Assembly: GCA_910588885.1 (NCBI GenBank)
Contig: CAJUSQ010000015.1
Coordinates: 1-32,789 of the forward strand
Length of the DNA stretch: 32,789 nt
Direction: 5' to 3'
Origin: an uncultured Lachnospiraceae bacterium
Lineage (GTDB): Bacteria > Bacillota > Clostridia > Lachnospirales > Lachnospiraceae
Numbering within the stretch: the stretch's first letter is position 1; every line of letters begins with the position of its first letter. Positions 24,264 to 31,303 of the stretch are shown in pieces. Under the pieces are notes generated by a model. It was not told the DNA's origin. It saw only the letters and a list, made by a program, of their open reading frames with translations, and searched no databases. A program made the position numbers and the translations under genes.

Positions 24264-25487
24264 ATGAAGGAAAAAGTTGTACTGGCATATTCCGGCGGTC
24301 TTGATACCACGGCCATTATTCCATGGTTAAAGGAAAATTTCGATTATGAGGTAATCTGCTGCTGCATCGACTGCGGCCAGGGGGAAGAACTGGACGGCCT
24401 GGAGGAGCGGGCAAAGCTCTCCGGCGCAAGCAAGTTATATATTGAAGACATCGTAGACGAATTCTGCGATGATTTCATCCTGCCCTGTGTCCAGGCAGCC
24501 GCCGTATATGAAAACAAATATCTGCTGGGCACCTCCATGGCCCGCCCCGGCATTGCCAAGAAGCTGGTGGAGATCGCCCGGAAGGAAGGGGCGTCTGCCA
24601 TTTGTCACGGCGCCACCGGAAAAGGAAACGACCAGATCCGTTTTGAGCTGGGCATCAAGGCCCTGGCCCCGGATTTGAAGATCATCGCGCCCTGGCGTAT
24701 GACAGATGTATGGACCATGCAGTCCCGGGAGGACGAAATCGCTTATTGCAGGCAGCATGGCATTGACCTGCCCTTCTCGGCAGATTCCAGCTACAGCCGG
24801 GACCGCAACCTCTGGCACATCAGCCACGAGGGCCTGGAACTGGAAGACCCGGCCGCGGAACCCAATTATGACCATCTGCTGGTATTGGGCGTCACTCCCG
24901 AAAAGGCTCCGGAAGAAGGGGAATACGTCACCATGACCTTTGAGTCCGGCGTACCCAAATCCGTCAACGGAAAGGAAATGAAGCTTTCCGATATTATCCG
25001 CACCTTAAACGAACTGGGCGGAAAGCATGGCATCGGCATTGTGGACATTGTAGAGAACCGGGTAGTAGGCATGAAATCCCGGGGCGTCTATGAGACTCCC
25101 GGCGGAACCATTTTAATGGAAGCACACCAGCAGCTGGAAGAACTGGTACTGGACCGGGCTACCATGGAAACAAAAAAAGATCTGGGAAATAAGATGGCCC
25201 AGATCGTATACGAAGGAAAATGGTTTACCCCTCTTCGGGAAGCAGTACAGGCATTCGTGGAATCCACCCAGAAATACGTTACCGGAGAAGTTAAATTTAA
25301 ACTATATAAAGGCAATATTATCAAAGCCGGCACGACTTCTCCCTACTCCTTATACAGTGAATCCCTGGCCAGCTTCACCACCGGGGAGCTGTATGACCAC
25401 CATGATGCCGAGGGCTTCATTACCCTGTTCGGCCTGCCCTTAAAGGTTCGCGCTATGAAAATGGCGGAAGCAGAGCAAAAGAATTAG
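24264..25487 (+). CDS. argG: argininosuccinate synthase
   Basis: ArgG joins citrulline and aspartate using ATP. The PP-loop A-Y-S-G-G-L-D-T-T is at residues 8-16. Further landmarks are G-T-S-M-A-R-P, C-H-G-A-T-G-K-G-N-D-Q-x-R-F-E-L and P-Y-S-L-Y-S-E-S-L-A-S-F at the C-terminal end. At 407 residues it is complete. The ATG has GGAGG 7 bases upstream. It is divergent from the argC operon and monocistronic: argH does not follow, and a strong terminator closes the unit. Expected to be repressed by ArgR with arginine. Confidence 0.97.
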   Translation: MKEKVVLAYSGGLDTTAIIPWLKENFDYEVICCCIDCGQGEELDGLEERAKLSGASKLYIEDIVDEFCDDFILPCVQAAAVYENKYLLGTSMARPGIAKKLVEIARKEGASAICHGATGKGNDQIRFELGIKALAPDLKIIAPWRMTDVWTMQSREDEIAYCRQHGIDLPFSADSSYSRDRNLWHISHEGLELEDPAAEPNYDHLLVLGVTPEKAPEEGEYVTMTFESGVPKSVNGKEMKLSDIIRTLNELGGKHGIGIVDIVENRVVGMKSRGVYETPGGTILMEAHQQLEELVLDRATMETKKDLGNKMAQIVYEGKWFTPLREAVQAFVESTQKYVTGEVKFKLYKGNIIKAGTTSPYSLYSESLASFTTGELYDHHDAEGFITLFGLPLKVRAMKMAEAEQKN

Positions 25488-25549
25488 GATTAACCAGAAT
25501 ATTAAAAGTAAATTTAATATTTAAAAAGTAGAATCAAAATTATAATTTT

Positions 25550-25588
25550 AGGAACCGATCAGCATTCTTGCAATGCTGATCGGTTCCT
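25550..25588. terminator. strong terminator between argG and the MocR gene
   Basis: A perfect 16-base-pair stem (25550-25565 with 25573-25588) with a 7-base loop, followed by a T-rich tract on the plus strand. An A-rich stretch on the other side means it may also serve the convergent gene, so I give no strand. Confidence 0.92.
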
Positions 25589-25604
25589 CTTTCTATTTTT
25601 CTTT

Positions 25605-27050
25605 CTATTTCCGATTCTCATCCCTGCCGGTAATAATTCCCTCCAAAATCTCAATTCCTTCCAGGATCTCCTGTTCCGTCAGCCCTGCGTATCCCAGTAA
25701 AAAAGTCGGAGCATCCGGCGGCTGCTCCTGACCGATGGAATACTCTCCCAGTCCATAAATCCGAAGCCCCGCTTCCTCCGCTTCCTCCAGGATCCGCTGT
25801 TCCGTTTTTTCCGCCGCAACCTCCGCCAGGACGTGAAGCCCGGCATGTTCTCCAAAGACCCGTTTGATCCATGGTTTTTCCTTCAAAGCCGAAAGCAGCA
25901 CGTCGTGGCGATTCCGGTAAATCCGGCGCATTTTATGAAGATGCCGTTCAAAATAACCTTCCTTGATGAAATGATACAGGATCTGCTGCTGAAGACGGGA
26001 AACCGTAGAGGAAAAGAAGCCGCACCGCTCCTGATACAGGCTTTGCAGCTCTAAAGGCAGCACCAGATAGCTGACACGAATGGCGGGGGCAATGCTTTTG
26101 GAAAAAGTGCCCAGATAAATGACACGGCCGTAAGGGTCGCTGCCTTGAAGGGAGGGAATGGGCTTCCCCTTATAGCGGAACTCACTGTCATAATCGTCCT
26201 CGATAATATACCGGCCCGCCTGCTCCCCGGCCCACTGCAGCAGCTCCATCCGGCGCTTCATAGGCATGACGTTTCCCATCGGAAACTGGTGGGAGGGCAT
26301 AATATAGGCCAGGCCGGCGCCGCTTTCCCGCAGGGCCTCCGGCATCATCCCGTGGCCGTCCATAGGAACGGAAGCCACCTCCCATCCCAGGGTGCAGAAC
26401 GTCTGGTATGCCTGCCGATAAGTAGGGCTCTCCATGGCAATCCGGTATTTTCCGGAAAACATCTGGTACAGAAGCATCAGAAGATATTCATTTCCGGCTC
26501 CTATGACAATCTGATCCGAACAACAGTTCACACCCCGGGCCTGGTGGAGATACTCACAGATTACCTGCCGAAGATTTTCCTCCCCCTGGGATAAGCCGGA
26601 CTCAAAAAGCTCCATCATATCCTCCTGCAGCATACACCGGATGGCTTTCCGCCAGGAGGTCATGGAAAAATCAGACCATTCCGTTTCATTCGGGGAAAAA
26701 TCATAGCGGAAAGAATCCCGGGGCCGCGCTGCCCGGTCTTCCCTGGGGCCCCCGGGCCAAAATACCGCTGCCGAAGCCCCCTTTGAGTCCCAAAGCTCCT
26801 TTTGCAGGTCGCAGACATAATGGCCGCTGCCTGCCGCTGCCTGTACATAGCCCTCCGACAGAAGCTGGCCATAAGCCAGGTCCACGGTGCTGCGGCTTAC
26901 CTGAAGATATTTGGCCAATAACCGCGTAGACGGTAATTTTTCCCCGGGGGAAATCTTACCGTCTGTAATGTCTTCCTTAATATATGCGTAAATTTGTTCG
27001 TATAACGGAACCTTACTGTCCGTCCGTAAGGGAATTGTCAATTCTTTCAA
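25605..27050 (-). CDS. MocR/PdxR-type regulator (GntR helix-turn-helix fused to PLP aminotransferase fold)
   Basis: Residues 1-80 are a GntR winged helix (V-P-L-Y-E-Q-I-Y-A-Y-I, G-E-K-L-P-S-T-R, V-S-R-S-T-V). The rest is an aminotransferase class I fold with P-S-H-Q-F-P-M-G near 252-259, E-D-D-Y-D-S-E-F-R-Y near 284-293 and the PLP lysine K318 in G-T-F-S-K. The 481 residues are a normal length. Such proteins sense PLP or an amine and often activate pyridoxal or GABA genes. No such gene lies next to it, so the target is unknown. The start is TTG 27048-27050, with AAGGAG 9 bases upstream. It is convergent with argG and 55 bases after the DUF2225 frame. Confidence 0.92.
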   Translation of the reverse strand: MKELTIPLRTDSKVPLYEQIYAYIKEDITDGKISPGEKLPSTRLLAKYLQVSRSTVDLAYGQLLSEGYVQAAAGSGHYVCDLQKELWDSKGASAAVFWPGGPREDRAARPRDSFRYDFSPNETEWSDFSMTSWRKAIRCMLQEDMMELFESGLSQGEENLRQVICEYLHQARGVNCCSDQIVIGAGNEYLLMLLYQMFSGKYRIAMESPTYRQAYQTFCTLGWEVASVPMDGHGMMPEALRESGAGLAYIMPSHQFPMGNVMPMKRRMELLQWAGEQAGRYIIEDDYDSEFRYKGKPIPSLQGSDPYGRVIYLGTFSKSIAPAIRVSYLVLPLELQSLYQERCGFFSSTVSRLQQQILYHFIKEGYFERHLHKMRRIYRNRHDVLLSALKEKPWIKRVFGEHAGLHVLAEVAAEKTEQRILEEAEEAGLRIYGLGEYSIGQEQPPDAPTFLLGYAGLTEQEILEGIEILEGIITGRDENRK

Positions 27051-27105
27051 ACAACCCGTCTCCTTTTTCCAGACATCCGTCTATAAAACCCTTTCTGCAA
27101 AGCCC

Positions 27106-27288
27106 TTAGTCCTTTTTCCTCAGCTGCCTTACAATATCCTCCTTCAAGTCAAAGGCCAGATCCTTCATTCGCCTGCTGGCCGTCCCGGAGGTTAATACTC
27201 CGCCTAAAAGCTTGGCTGCCGTCTCATTTTTCCCGAAGTGATAGGACATATATGCCAGAAGGTAATCCATGGTACTCTGATCCATTCC
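27106..27288 (-). other. in-frame continuation of the DUF2225 gene after a UGA
   Basis: Directly after the stop at 27289-27291 the same frame stays open for 60 codons to a TAA at 27106-27108. The text (G-M-D-Q-S-T-M-D-Y-L-L … R-M-K-D-L-A-F-D-L-K) looks like the normal C-terminus of DUF2225 proteins. So this is the missing tail, not a separate gene: it lacks a ribosome binding site of its own. Confidence 0.85.
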
Positions 27289-27906
27289 TCAGATGGGAAA
27301 AATCTCATTGGCCATGGCTGCCGTAAACCCTTCATACGCCTGCAGATAAAAACGTTCTTCCTCCTGGCGCACCGCTTCCTTCGCTTTCTGCTCCTCTTCC
27401 GTTTCCTCCGGCATCCCTTCCGCCTTTCCCCTCAAAAGCCAGGCAAGCTTCAGGCAGGCATATGCCTTTTCGCTCTCCTTACCCTTCTTGGCAATGGTAT
27501 TGACCAGGGAAAATTTGTATTTCCGAATGGCGTCGTCATAGGTGTAAAACTTCTCTCCGCTGTCGGGAAGGGGCCCGTACTTGGCAATTACCTCCTCCCG
27601 GAGCAGCTTCCGCTGCAGCGATGAAACGTGGTCGAAATAACGGGTCATTGCCGTATAGCCGCAGTGGGGGCAGGAAATAATGTCATACTTTATGGTATCA
27701 ATATGACGGAACCGGGGCCTTAAATCCCGATCCGGCTCCATACGCATGGCTTTTCCGCTCTTTACGGCCTTCGTCTTGAACTTCTGGTCGCACACCTTGC
27801 ACTCTACGGTCTTCTCCAGCAAAAAGCTTTCCTCCGGCGGAGCGCTCTTTGCCGCCTGTGAATTACTGTTTCCTTCTGTTTTTTCCATTTCCGGTAATTG
27901 ATTCAA
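27289..27906 (-). CDS. DUF2225 zinc-ribbon-like protein, cut by an in-frame UGA at codon 206
   Basis: A protein of unknown function. Two C-x2-C pairs, C36/C39 and C79/C82, suggest a metal-binding ribbon. The middle (S-E-K-A-Y-A-C-L-K-L-A-W-L-L-R) is a helical repeat-like part typical of DUF2225. Start is TTG 27904-27906, with an AGGAGGAGG site about 7 bases away; an internal ATG at codon 7 is possible. The frame ends in UGA after …E-I-F-P-I, and family-like sequence resumes at once with G-M-D. I recall that homologues read F-P-I-C-G-M-D, so the UGA would replace a cysteine. The full frame would be 266 codons. It probably belongs to the glnS transcript, 83 bases downstream of glnS. Confidence 0.8.
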   Translation of the reverse strand: MNQLPEMEKTEGNSNSQAAKSAPPEESFLLEKTVECKVCDQKFKTKAVKSGKAMRMEPDRDLRPRFRHIDTIKYDIISCPHCGYTAMTRYFDHVSSLQRKLLREEVIAKYGPLPDSGEKFYTYDDAIRKYKFSLVNTIAKKGKESEKAYACLKLAWLLRGKAEGMPEETEEEQKAKEAVRQEEERFYLQAYEGFTAAMANEIFPI

Positions 27907-27989
27907 AATTTTTCCTCCTCCTGATTACGGGCCGCTTTTCTTAGGCCCTTCCCTTCTCTGTCAAATGCCCTATGGTCCCAAGGCTTACA

Positions 27990-29657
27990 TTATTTTGCAG
28001 CCGGCAGCTTATAAGAGCTTTTTAATGAAACGATACGGTTGAACACCAGTTCTCCCGGTTTGGAATCCTTCGCGTCTACACAGAAAAATCCCTGGCGTAC
28101 GAACTGAAAGCTGTCGTAAGCCTTTGCATCTGCCAACGCCGGCTCCACATAGCAGTTTCTTACCGTCAATGAATTCGGGTTCAGATTGATGCTGCCGTCC
28201 TCGTTGTAAACCCCCAGCTCTTCATTTACAATATTTTCATACAGCCTGGCCTGGGCTGTCAGTGCATAGGGCGCCGGTACCCAATGGATGGTTCCCTTCA
28301 CCTTCCGGCCCGTAAAACCACTTCCGGCTTTTGTCTCCGGATCATAGGTACAGTGAACCTCTGTCACATTTCCCGCTTCGTCCTTGACAAATCCGGTGCA
28401 TTTTACAAAATAAGCATGCATCAGGCGCACTTCGTTTCCGGGGAACAGCCGGAAATACTTCTTCGGCGGCTCCTCCATGAAGTCCTCCCGTTCAATATAC
28501 AATTCCCGGCAAAAAGGAATCCGGCGTTTTCCCAAGGCTTCATTCTCCAGATTGTTATCCGCCTCCAGTTCTTCCGTTTCTCCTTCCGGATAGTTGTCAA
28601 TCACCAGCTTAATCGGATCCAGCACAGCCATCATCCGGGACTTCTTCAGCTTCAAATCCTCTCGGATGCAGTATTCCAGCATGGCATAATCCACCGAGCT
28701 GTTGCCCTTGCTGACCCCGCAAAGCTCCACAAACCGCTGAATGGATTCCGGTGTAAAGCCCCGTCTGCGCAGCGCAGCGATGGATACCAGCCTGGGGTCA
28801 TCCCAGCCGTCTACAATCCCATCTTCCACCAGCTTCTTGATATAACGCTTCCCGGTTACCACATTGGTCAGATAGAGCTTGGCAAATTCAATCTGCTTGG
28901 GGGGATTCTCATATTCCAGTTCCCGTACCACCCAGTCATACAGGGGACGGTGGTCTTCAAATTCCAGAGTACAAATCGAATGGGTAATCCCCTCAATGGC
29001 GTCCTCAATGGGATGGGCAAAATCGTACATGGGATAAATACACCAGGTATCCCCGGTATTGTGGTGGGTCATACGGGCCACCCGGTACAAAATCGGATCC
29101 CGCATATTGATATTGGGGGAAGCCATATCAATCTTTGCCCGGAGCACCTTCTCCCCATCCCGGTATTTTCCGGCTTTCATATCTTCAAACAGCGTAAGAT
29201 TCTCCTCCACGCTCCGGTCCCGGTAAGGGCTGTCCTTGCCCGGCTCCGTCAAAGTCCCCCGGTACTCCCGGATTTCCTCGGCCGACAGGTCGCACACATA
29301 AGCTTTTCCCTTCCGGATCAGCTTCAAAGCCGCTTCGTACATTTGTTCGAAATAATCTGACGCAAAAAACAGGCGGTCTTCCCAATCCGCCCCCAGCCAC
29401 TGTATGTCCTCTTTGATGGATTCTACAAATTCCGCCCTTTCCTTCGTAGGGTTCGTATCGTCAAAACGCATATTGAACTGCCCCCCGTATTCCCGGGCCA
29501 GCCCATAATTTAATAAAATAGACTTGGCATGTCCGATATGCAGATATCCGTTGGGCTCCGGCGGGAAACGGGTTCGTACCGTACTGCAGTGGCCCTCCGC
29601 CAAATCTTTTTCAATAATCTGTTCAATAAAATTCTTGGAAACGGTTTCACCTTCCAT
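27990..29657 (-). CDS. glnS: glutaminyl-tRNA synthetase
   Basis: GlnRS charges tRNA-Gln directly. The class I signature P-P-E-P-N-G-Y-L-H-I-G-H ends at residues 40-43. R-F-D-D-T-N-P, W-D-D-P-R-L and the C-terminal beta-barrel region (V-P-A-P-Y-A, L-N-P-N-S-L) are typical of GlnRS rather than GluRS. The KMSKS loop is degenerate, reading V-V-T-G-K-R where E. coli has V-M-S-K-R. I start at ATG 29655-29657 (555 residues), which has AGGAGG 6 bases upstream; the frame extends 35 codons up to the promoter. Promoter TTGACA-17-TATAAT and a leader hairpin with a T-run lie upstream. Confidence 0.96.
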   Translation of the reverse strand: MEGETVSKNFIEQIIEKDLAEGHCSTVRTRFPPEPNGYLHIGHAKSILLNYGLAREYGGQFNMRFDDTNPTKERAEFVESIKEDIQWLGADWEDRLFFASDYFEQMYEAALKLIRKGKAYVCDLSAEEIREYRGTLTEPGKDSPYRDRSVEENLTLFEDMKAGKYRDGEKVLRAKIDMASPNINMRDPILYRVARMTHHNTGDTWCIYPMYDFAHPIEDAIEGITHSICTLEFEDHRPLYDWVVRELEYENPPKQIEFAKLYLTNVVTGKRYIKKLVEDGIVDGWDDPRLVSIAALRRRGFTPESIQRFVELCGVSKGNSSVDYAMLEYCIREDLKLKKSRMMAVLDPIKLVIDNYPEGETEELEADNNLENEALGKRRIPFCRELYIEREDFMEEPPKKYFRLFPGNEVRLMHAYFVKCTGFVKDEAGNVTEVHCTYDPETKAGSGFTGRKVKGTIHWVPAPYALTAQARLYENIVNEELGVYNEDGSINLNPNSLTVRNCYVEPALADAKAYDSFQFVRQGFFCVDAKDSKPGELVFNRIVSLKSSYKLPAAK

Positions 29658-29689
29658 GGTCTTCCTCCTAAAATCACCGATGATAGAAA

Positions 29690-29717
29690 AAGGGGCTGTG
29701 ATAAAGCGCAGTCCCTT
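29690..29717 (-). terminator. hairpin with T-run in the glnS leader (attenuator-like)
   Basis: On the minus strand a 9-base-pair stem with one mismatch (29709-29717 with 29690-29698) and a 10-base loop is followed by T residues down to 29687. It lies downstream of the glnS promoter and so in the glnS leader. It can also stop transcripts from the upstream rhomboid-like gene. There is no T-box sequence. Confidence 0.6.
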
Positions 29718-29733
29718 TACAAACGTTACCAAT

Positions 29734-29762
29734 ATTATAGTTTCAAATCTCTGATTTGTCAA
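29734..29762 (-). promoter_or_regulatory. sigma-A promoter of glnS
   Basis: On the minus strand, TTGACA (29757-29762), 17 bases, then TATAAT (29734-29739): full consensus in both boxes. Confidence 0.92.
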
Positions 29763-29773
29763 TGAAAGAACGG

Positions 29774-30631
29774 CTACATTCCGCGTTTCTTATGAGTATG
29801 CGTAAATAAATGATCCTGGCAGTACTCATAATTCCCCTCACATTTGGAGCAAAACCGGAATTCCAGATGCTCCCCGTCCTGTTCCGTCCGTCCGCAGACG
29901 GCGCATTTGTGCTTGGTAATCCCGGCCGCCTGGCGAACCTGCCTGCGGTACACCTGCTTGCGCCGTACTTCCTTGGGAGATATGACCCGGTAGTTCCTGG
30001 TACACAGGAAAAATATAATCACATTCAGCAAAGAACAGAGGATCACCACACGAATCCCCCAGCCGCCCCGGAACATGTCAAAGCCCAGGAGCACCACATC
30101 CAAAAGGGCCAGATATTTCATCCGGATGGGAATCAGGAACATAAAAAGTACCTGCATATCCGGATAGGTCATGGCAAAACCCAGGAAAATCGACATACTG
30201 ATATAATAGGTGCTGAATGCCCGGGAATAGATCTGGGAAAATACAGCCGCCTGCTGCCCGCCGTATAAAAGCGCGGAAATGCCATACAGAAGAAATGCCC
30301 CGATAATTGTGGTCAGGATCCCTCCGATAATGTAAAAATTATAACGGAACGTCCCCCAGGTGCGTTCCAGCGTATTTCCGATGGAGTAATAAAAATATAA
30401 CGTTATCAGAATCAAAAAGGAAAACTGCCATGGCGGCACCAAAAGCCAGGTAAACAGCCGCCAGACCTGCCCGTGCAGAATCAGGTACGGGTCCAGATAC
30501 AGAAACCGGATCACATTCCCGGCAAAAAACTGCAGGAAATACCCAAGGATATAAGTCCCTACAATGTATAAGGTCAGATTTGATATGGCATACCTGCCCA
30601 ATTTCCGTTCCAGTTTATTTAAAAATTTCAT
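29774..30631 (-). CDS. rhomboid/Derlin-like membrane protein with C-terminal zinc finger
   Basis: A membrane protein of about six helices (roughly 19-38, 57-82, 98-122, 142-160, 165-186, 193-211) with a cytoplasmic tail. The loop G-Q-V-W-R-L-F-T-W-L-L (54-64) carries the W-R pair that marks rhomboids and Derlins. No G-x-S-G or matching His is visible, so it is probably not a protease. The tail (242-280) has C243, C246, C261, C264, C271 and several His, a treble-clef or ribbon-like zinc site. The 285 residues are preceded by a GAGGTGG site. It has its own promoter. I recognise the fold class but not a named gene. Confidence 0.75.
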   Translation of the reverse strand: MKFLNKLERKLGRYAISNLTLYIVGTYILGYFLQFFAGNVIRFLYLDPYLILHGQVWRLFTWLLVPPWQFSFLILITLYFYYSIGNTLERTWGTFRYNFYIIGGILTTIIGAFLLYGISALLYGGQQAAVFSQIYSRAFSTYYISMSIFLGFAMTYPDMQVLFMFLIPIRMKYLALLDVVLLGFDMFRGGWGIRVVILCSLLNVIIFFLCTRNYRVISPKEVRRKQVYRRQVRQAAGITKHKCAVCGRTEQDGEHLEFRFCSKCEGNYEYCQDHLFTHTHKKRGM

Positions 30632-30654
30632 AAGTCCACCTCATTCGCTGAAAA

Positions 30655-30672
30655 GGGGCATAGCACAGCCCC
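30655..30672 (-). terminator. hairpin with T-run in the leader of the rhomboid-like gene
   Basis: GGGGC and GCCCC (30655-30659 and 30668-30672) form a 5-base-pair GC stem with an 8-base loop; four T follow on the minus strand. It is downstream of the promoter and upstream of the ribosome binding site, like the glnS leader. It may also end transcripts of the LysM gene. Confidence 0.5.
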
Positions 30673-30682
30673 GTTTCAACTA

Positions 30683-30711
30683 ATTATAGTTTTTCCCCAT
30701 GAATTTGTCAA
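30683..30711 (-). promoter_or_regulatory. sigma-A promoter of the rhomboid-like gene
   Basis: On the minus strand, TTGACA (30706-30711), 17 bases, then TATAAT (30683-30688), full consensus. The first bases after TTGACA (AAT) and the last spacer bases (AAAC) match the glnS promoter. Confidence 0.92.
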
Positions 30712-30739
30712 ATATTCCCGGAGATTCTTTATGAAAAAT

Positions 30740-31033
30740 TTATATTTCATCCCTCATTTCATTCCTGTCATTTTGTTCCCCGCCAATGCTTCTTCCTTCC
30801 GTTTCCTCCATTTCTTCTCTGGGCTGGGGGCCCACCGGTATACACAGCTCATCCCCCACCTGAAGGTTATAGATATTTACATAAGGATTGGCAAACATAA
30901 TCCTGGATACGCTTACGTGGTAACGCTGCCCCAGCTTATACAGGGTATCCCCTTTTTCAATCACATGGATCAAGCCCCGGCAGGGCCCTCCGGAAAAAAT
31001 CGGTCCAATCGGAATCGTTACAAGTCTGGCCAT
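30740..31033 (-). CDS. small LysM-domain protein
   Basis: A 97-residue protein with one LysM peptidoglycan-binding domain at about residues 22-67: H-V-I-E-K-G-D-T-L-Y-K-L-G-Q-R-Y, then I-M-F-A-N-P-Y-V-N, then L-Q-V-G-D-E-L-C-I-P-V. There is no signal peptide; the N-terminus is a short G-P-I-F-S-G-G-P-C segment. The C-terminus is charged and probably disordered. Small LysM proteins without a signal occur in spore coats and cortex (SafA-like), which would suit this spore former, but this is inference. The ATG has a GGAG site 5 bases upstream. I found no clear promoter; the gene is divergent from the activase. Confidence 0.85.
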   Translation of the reverse strand: MARLVTIPIGPIFSGGPCRGLIHVIEKGDTLYKLGQRYHVSVSRIMFANPYVNIYNLQVGDELCIPVGPQPREEMEETEGRSIGGEQNDRNEMRDEI

Positions 31034-31228
31034 ATTCGCTCCAAAATTTCAATACTCCCTTTATCTTATTCCACTTTTTGGAATCGGTTCCTGTTTCGGA
31101 TTTCACAGCCTGTGGGAAATTATTCGCATAAATGGAAATCCCTGTCCATATACATTAGACAAAGTGTACAACAAAGATAAAATTTCCCTTTCCGGAATCA
31201 AAACATTTCATAAAATGCAGAAAATGAA

Positions 31229-31257
31229 TTGTTTTTTGTCATTCACTGTCGTATAAT
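31229..31257 (+). promoter_or_regulatory. sigma-A promoter of the activase gene
   Basis: TTGTTT (31229-31234), 17 bases, then TATAAT (31252-31257). A 6-base-pair hairpin (31264-31269 with 31279-31284) follows in the leader. Confidence 0.75.
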
Positions 31258-31303
31258 GAAGCTTGTTCGAATCACGTCCGAACACTATTTATAATAGGAA
31301 GTA

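Noticed and set aside
27235..27291. hairpin after the DUF2225 UGA as a firm SECIS element
   Set aside because: Seven base pairs with a bulge and a loop without an early G; too weak to list as a feature.
29658..29733. T-box riboswitch in the glnS leader
   Set aside because: The leader is only about 70 bases and lacks the T-box sequence and stem I.
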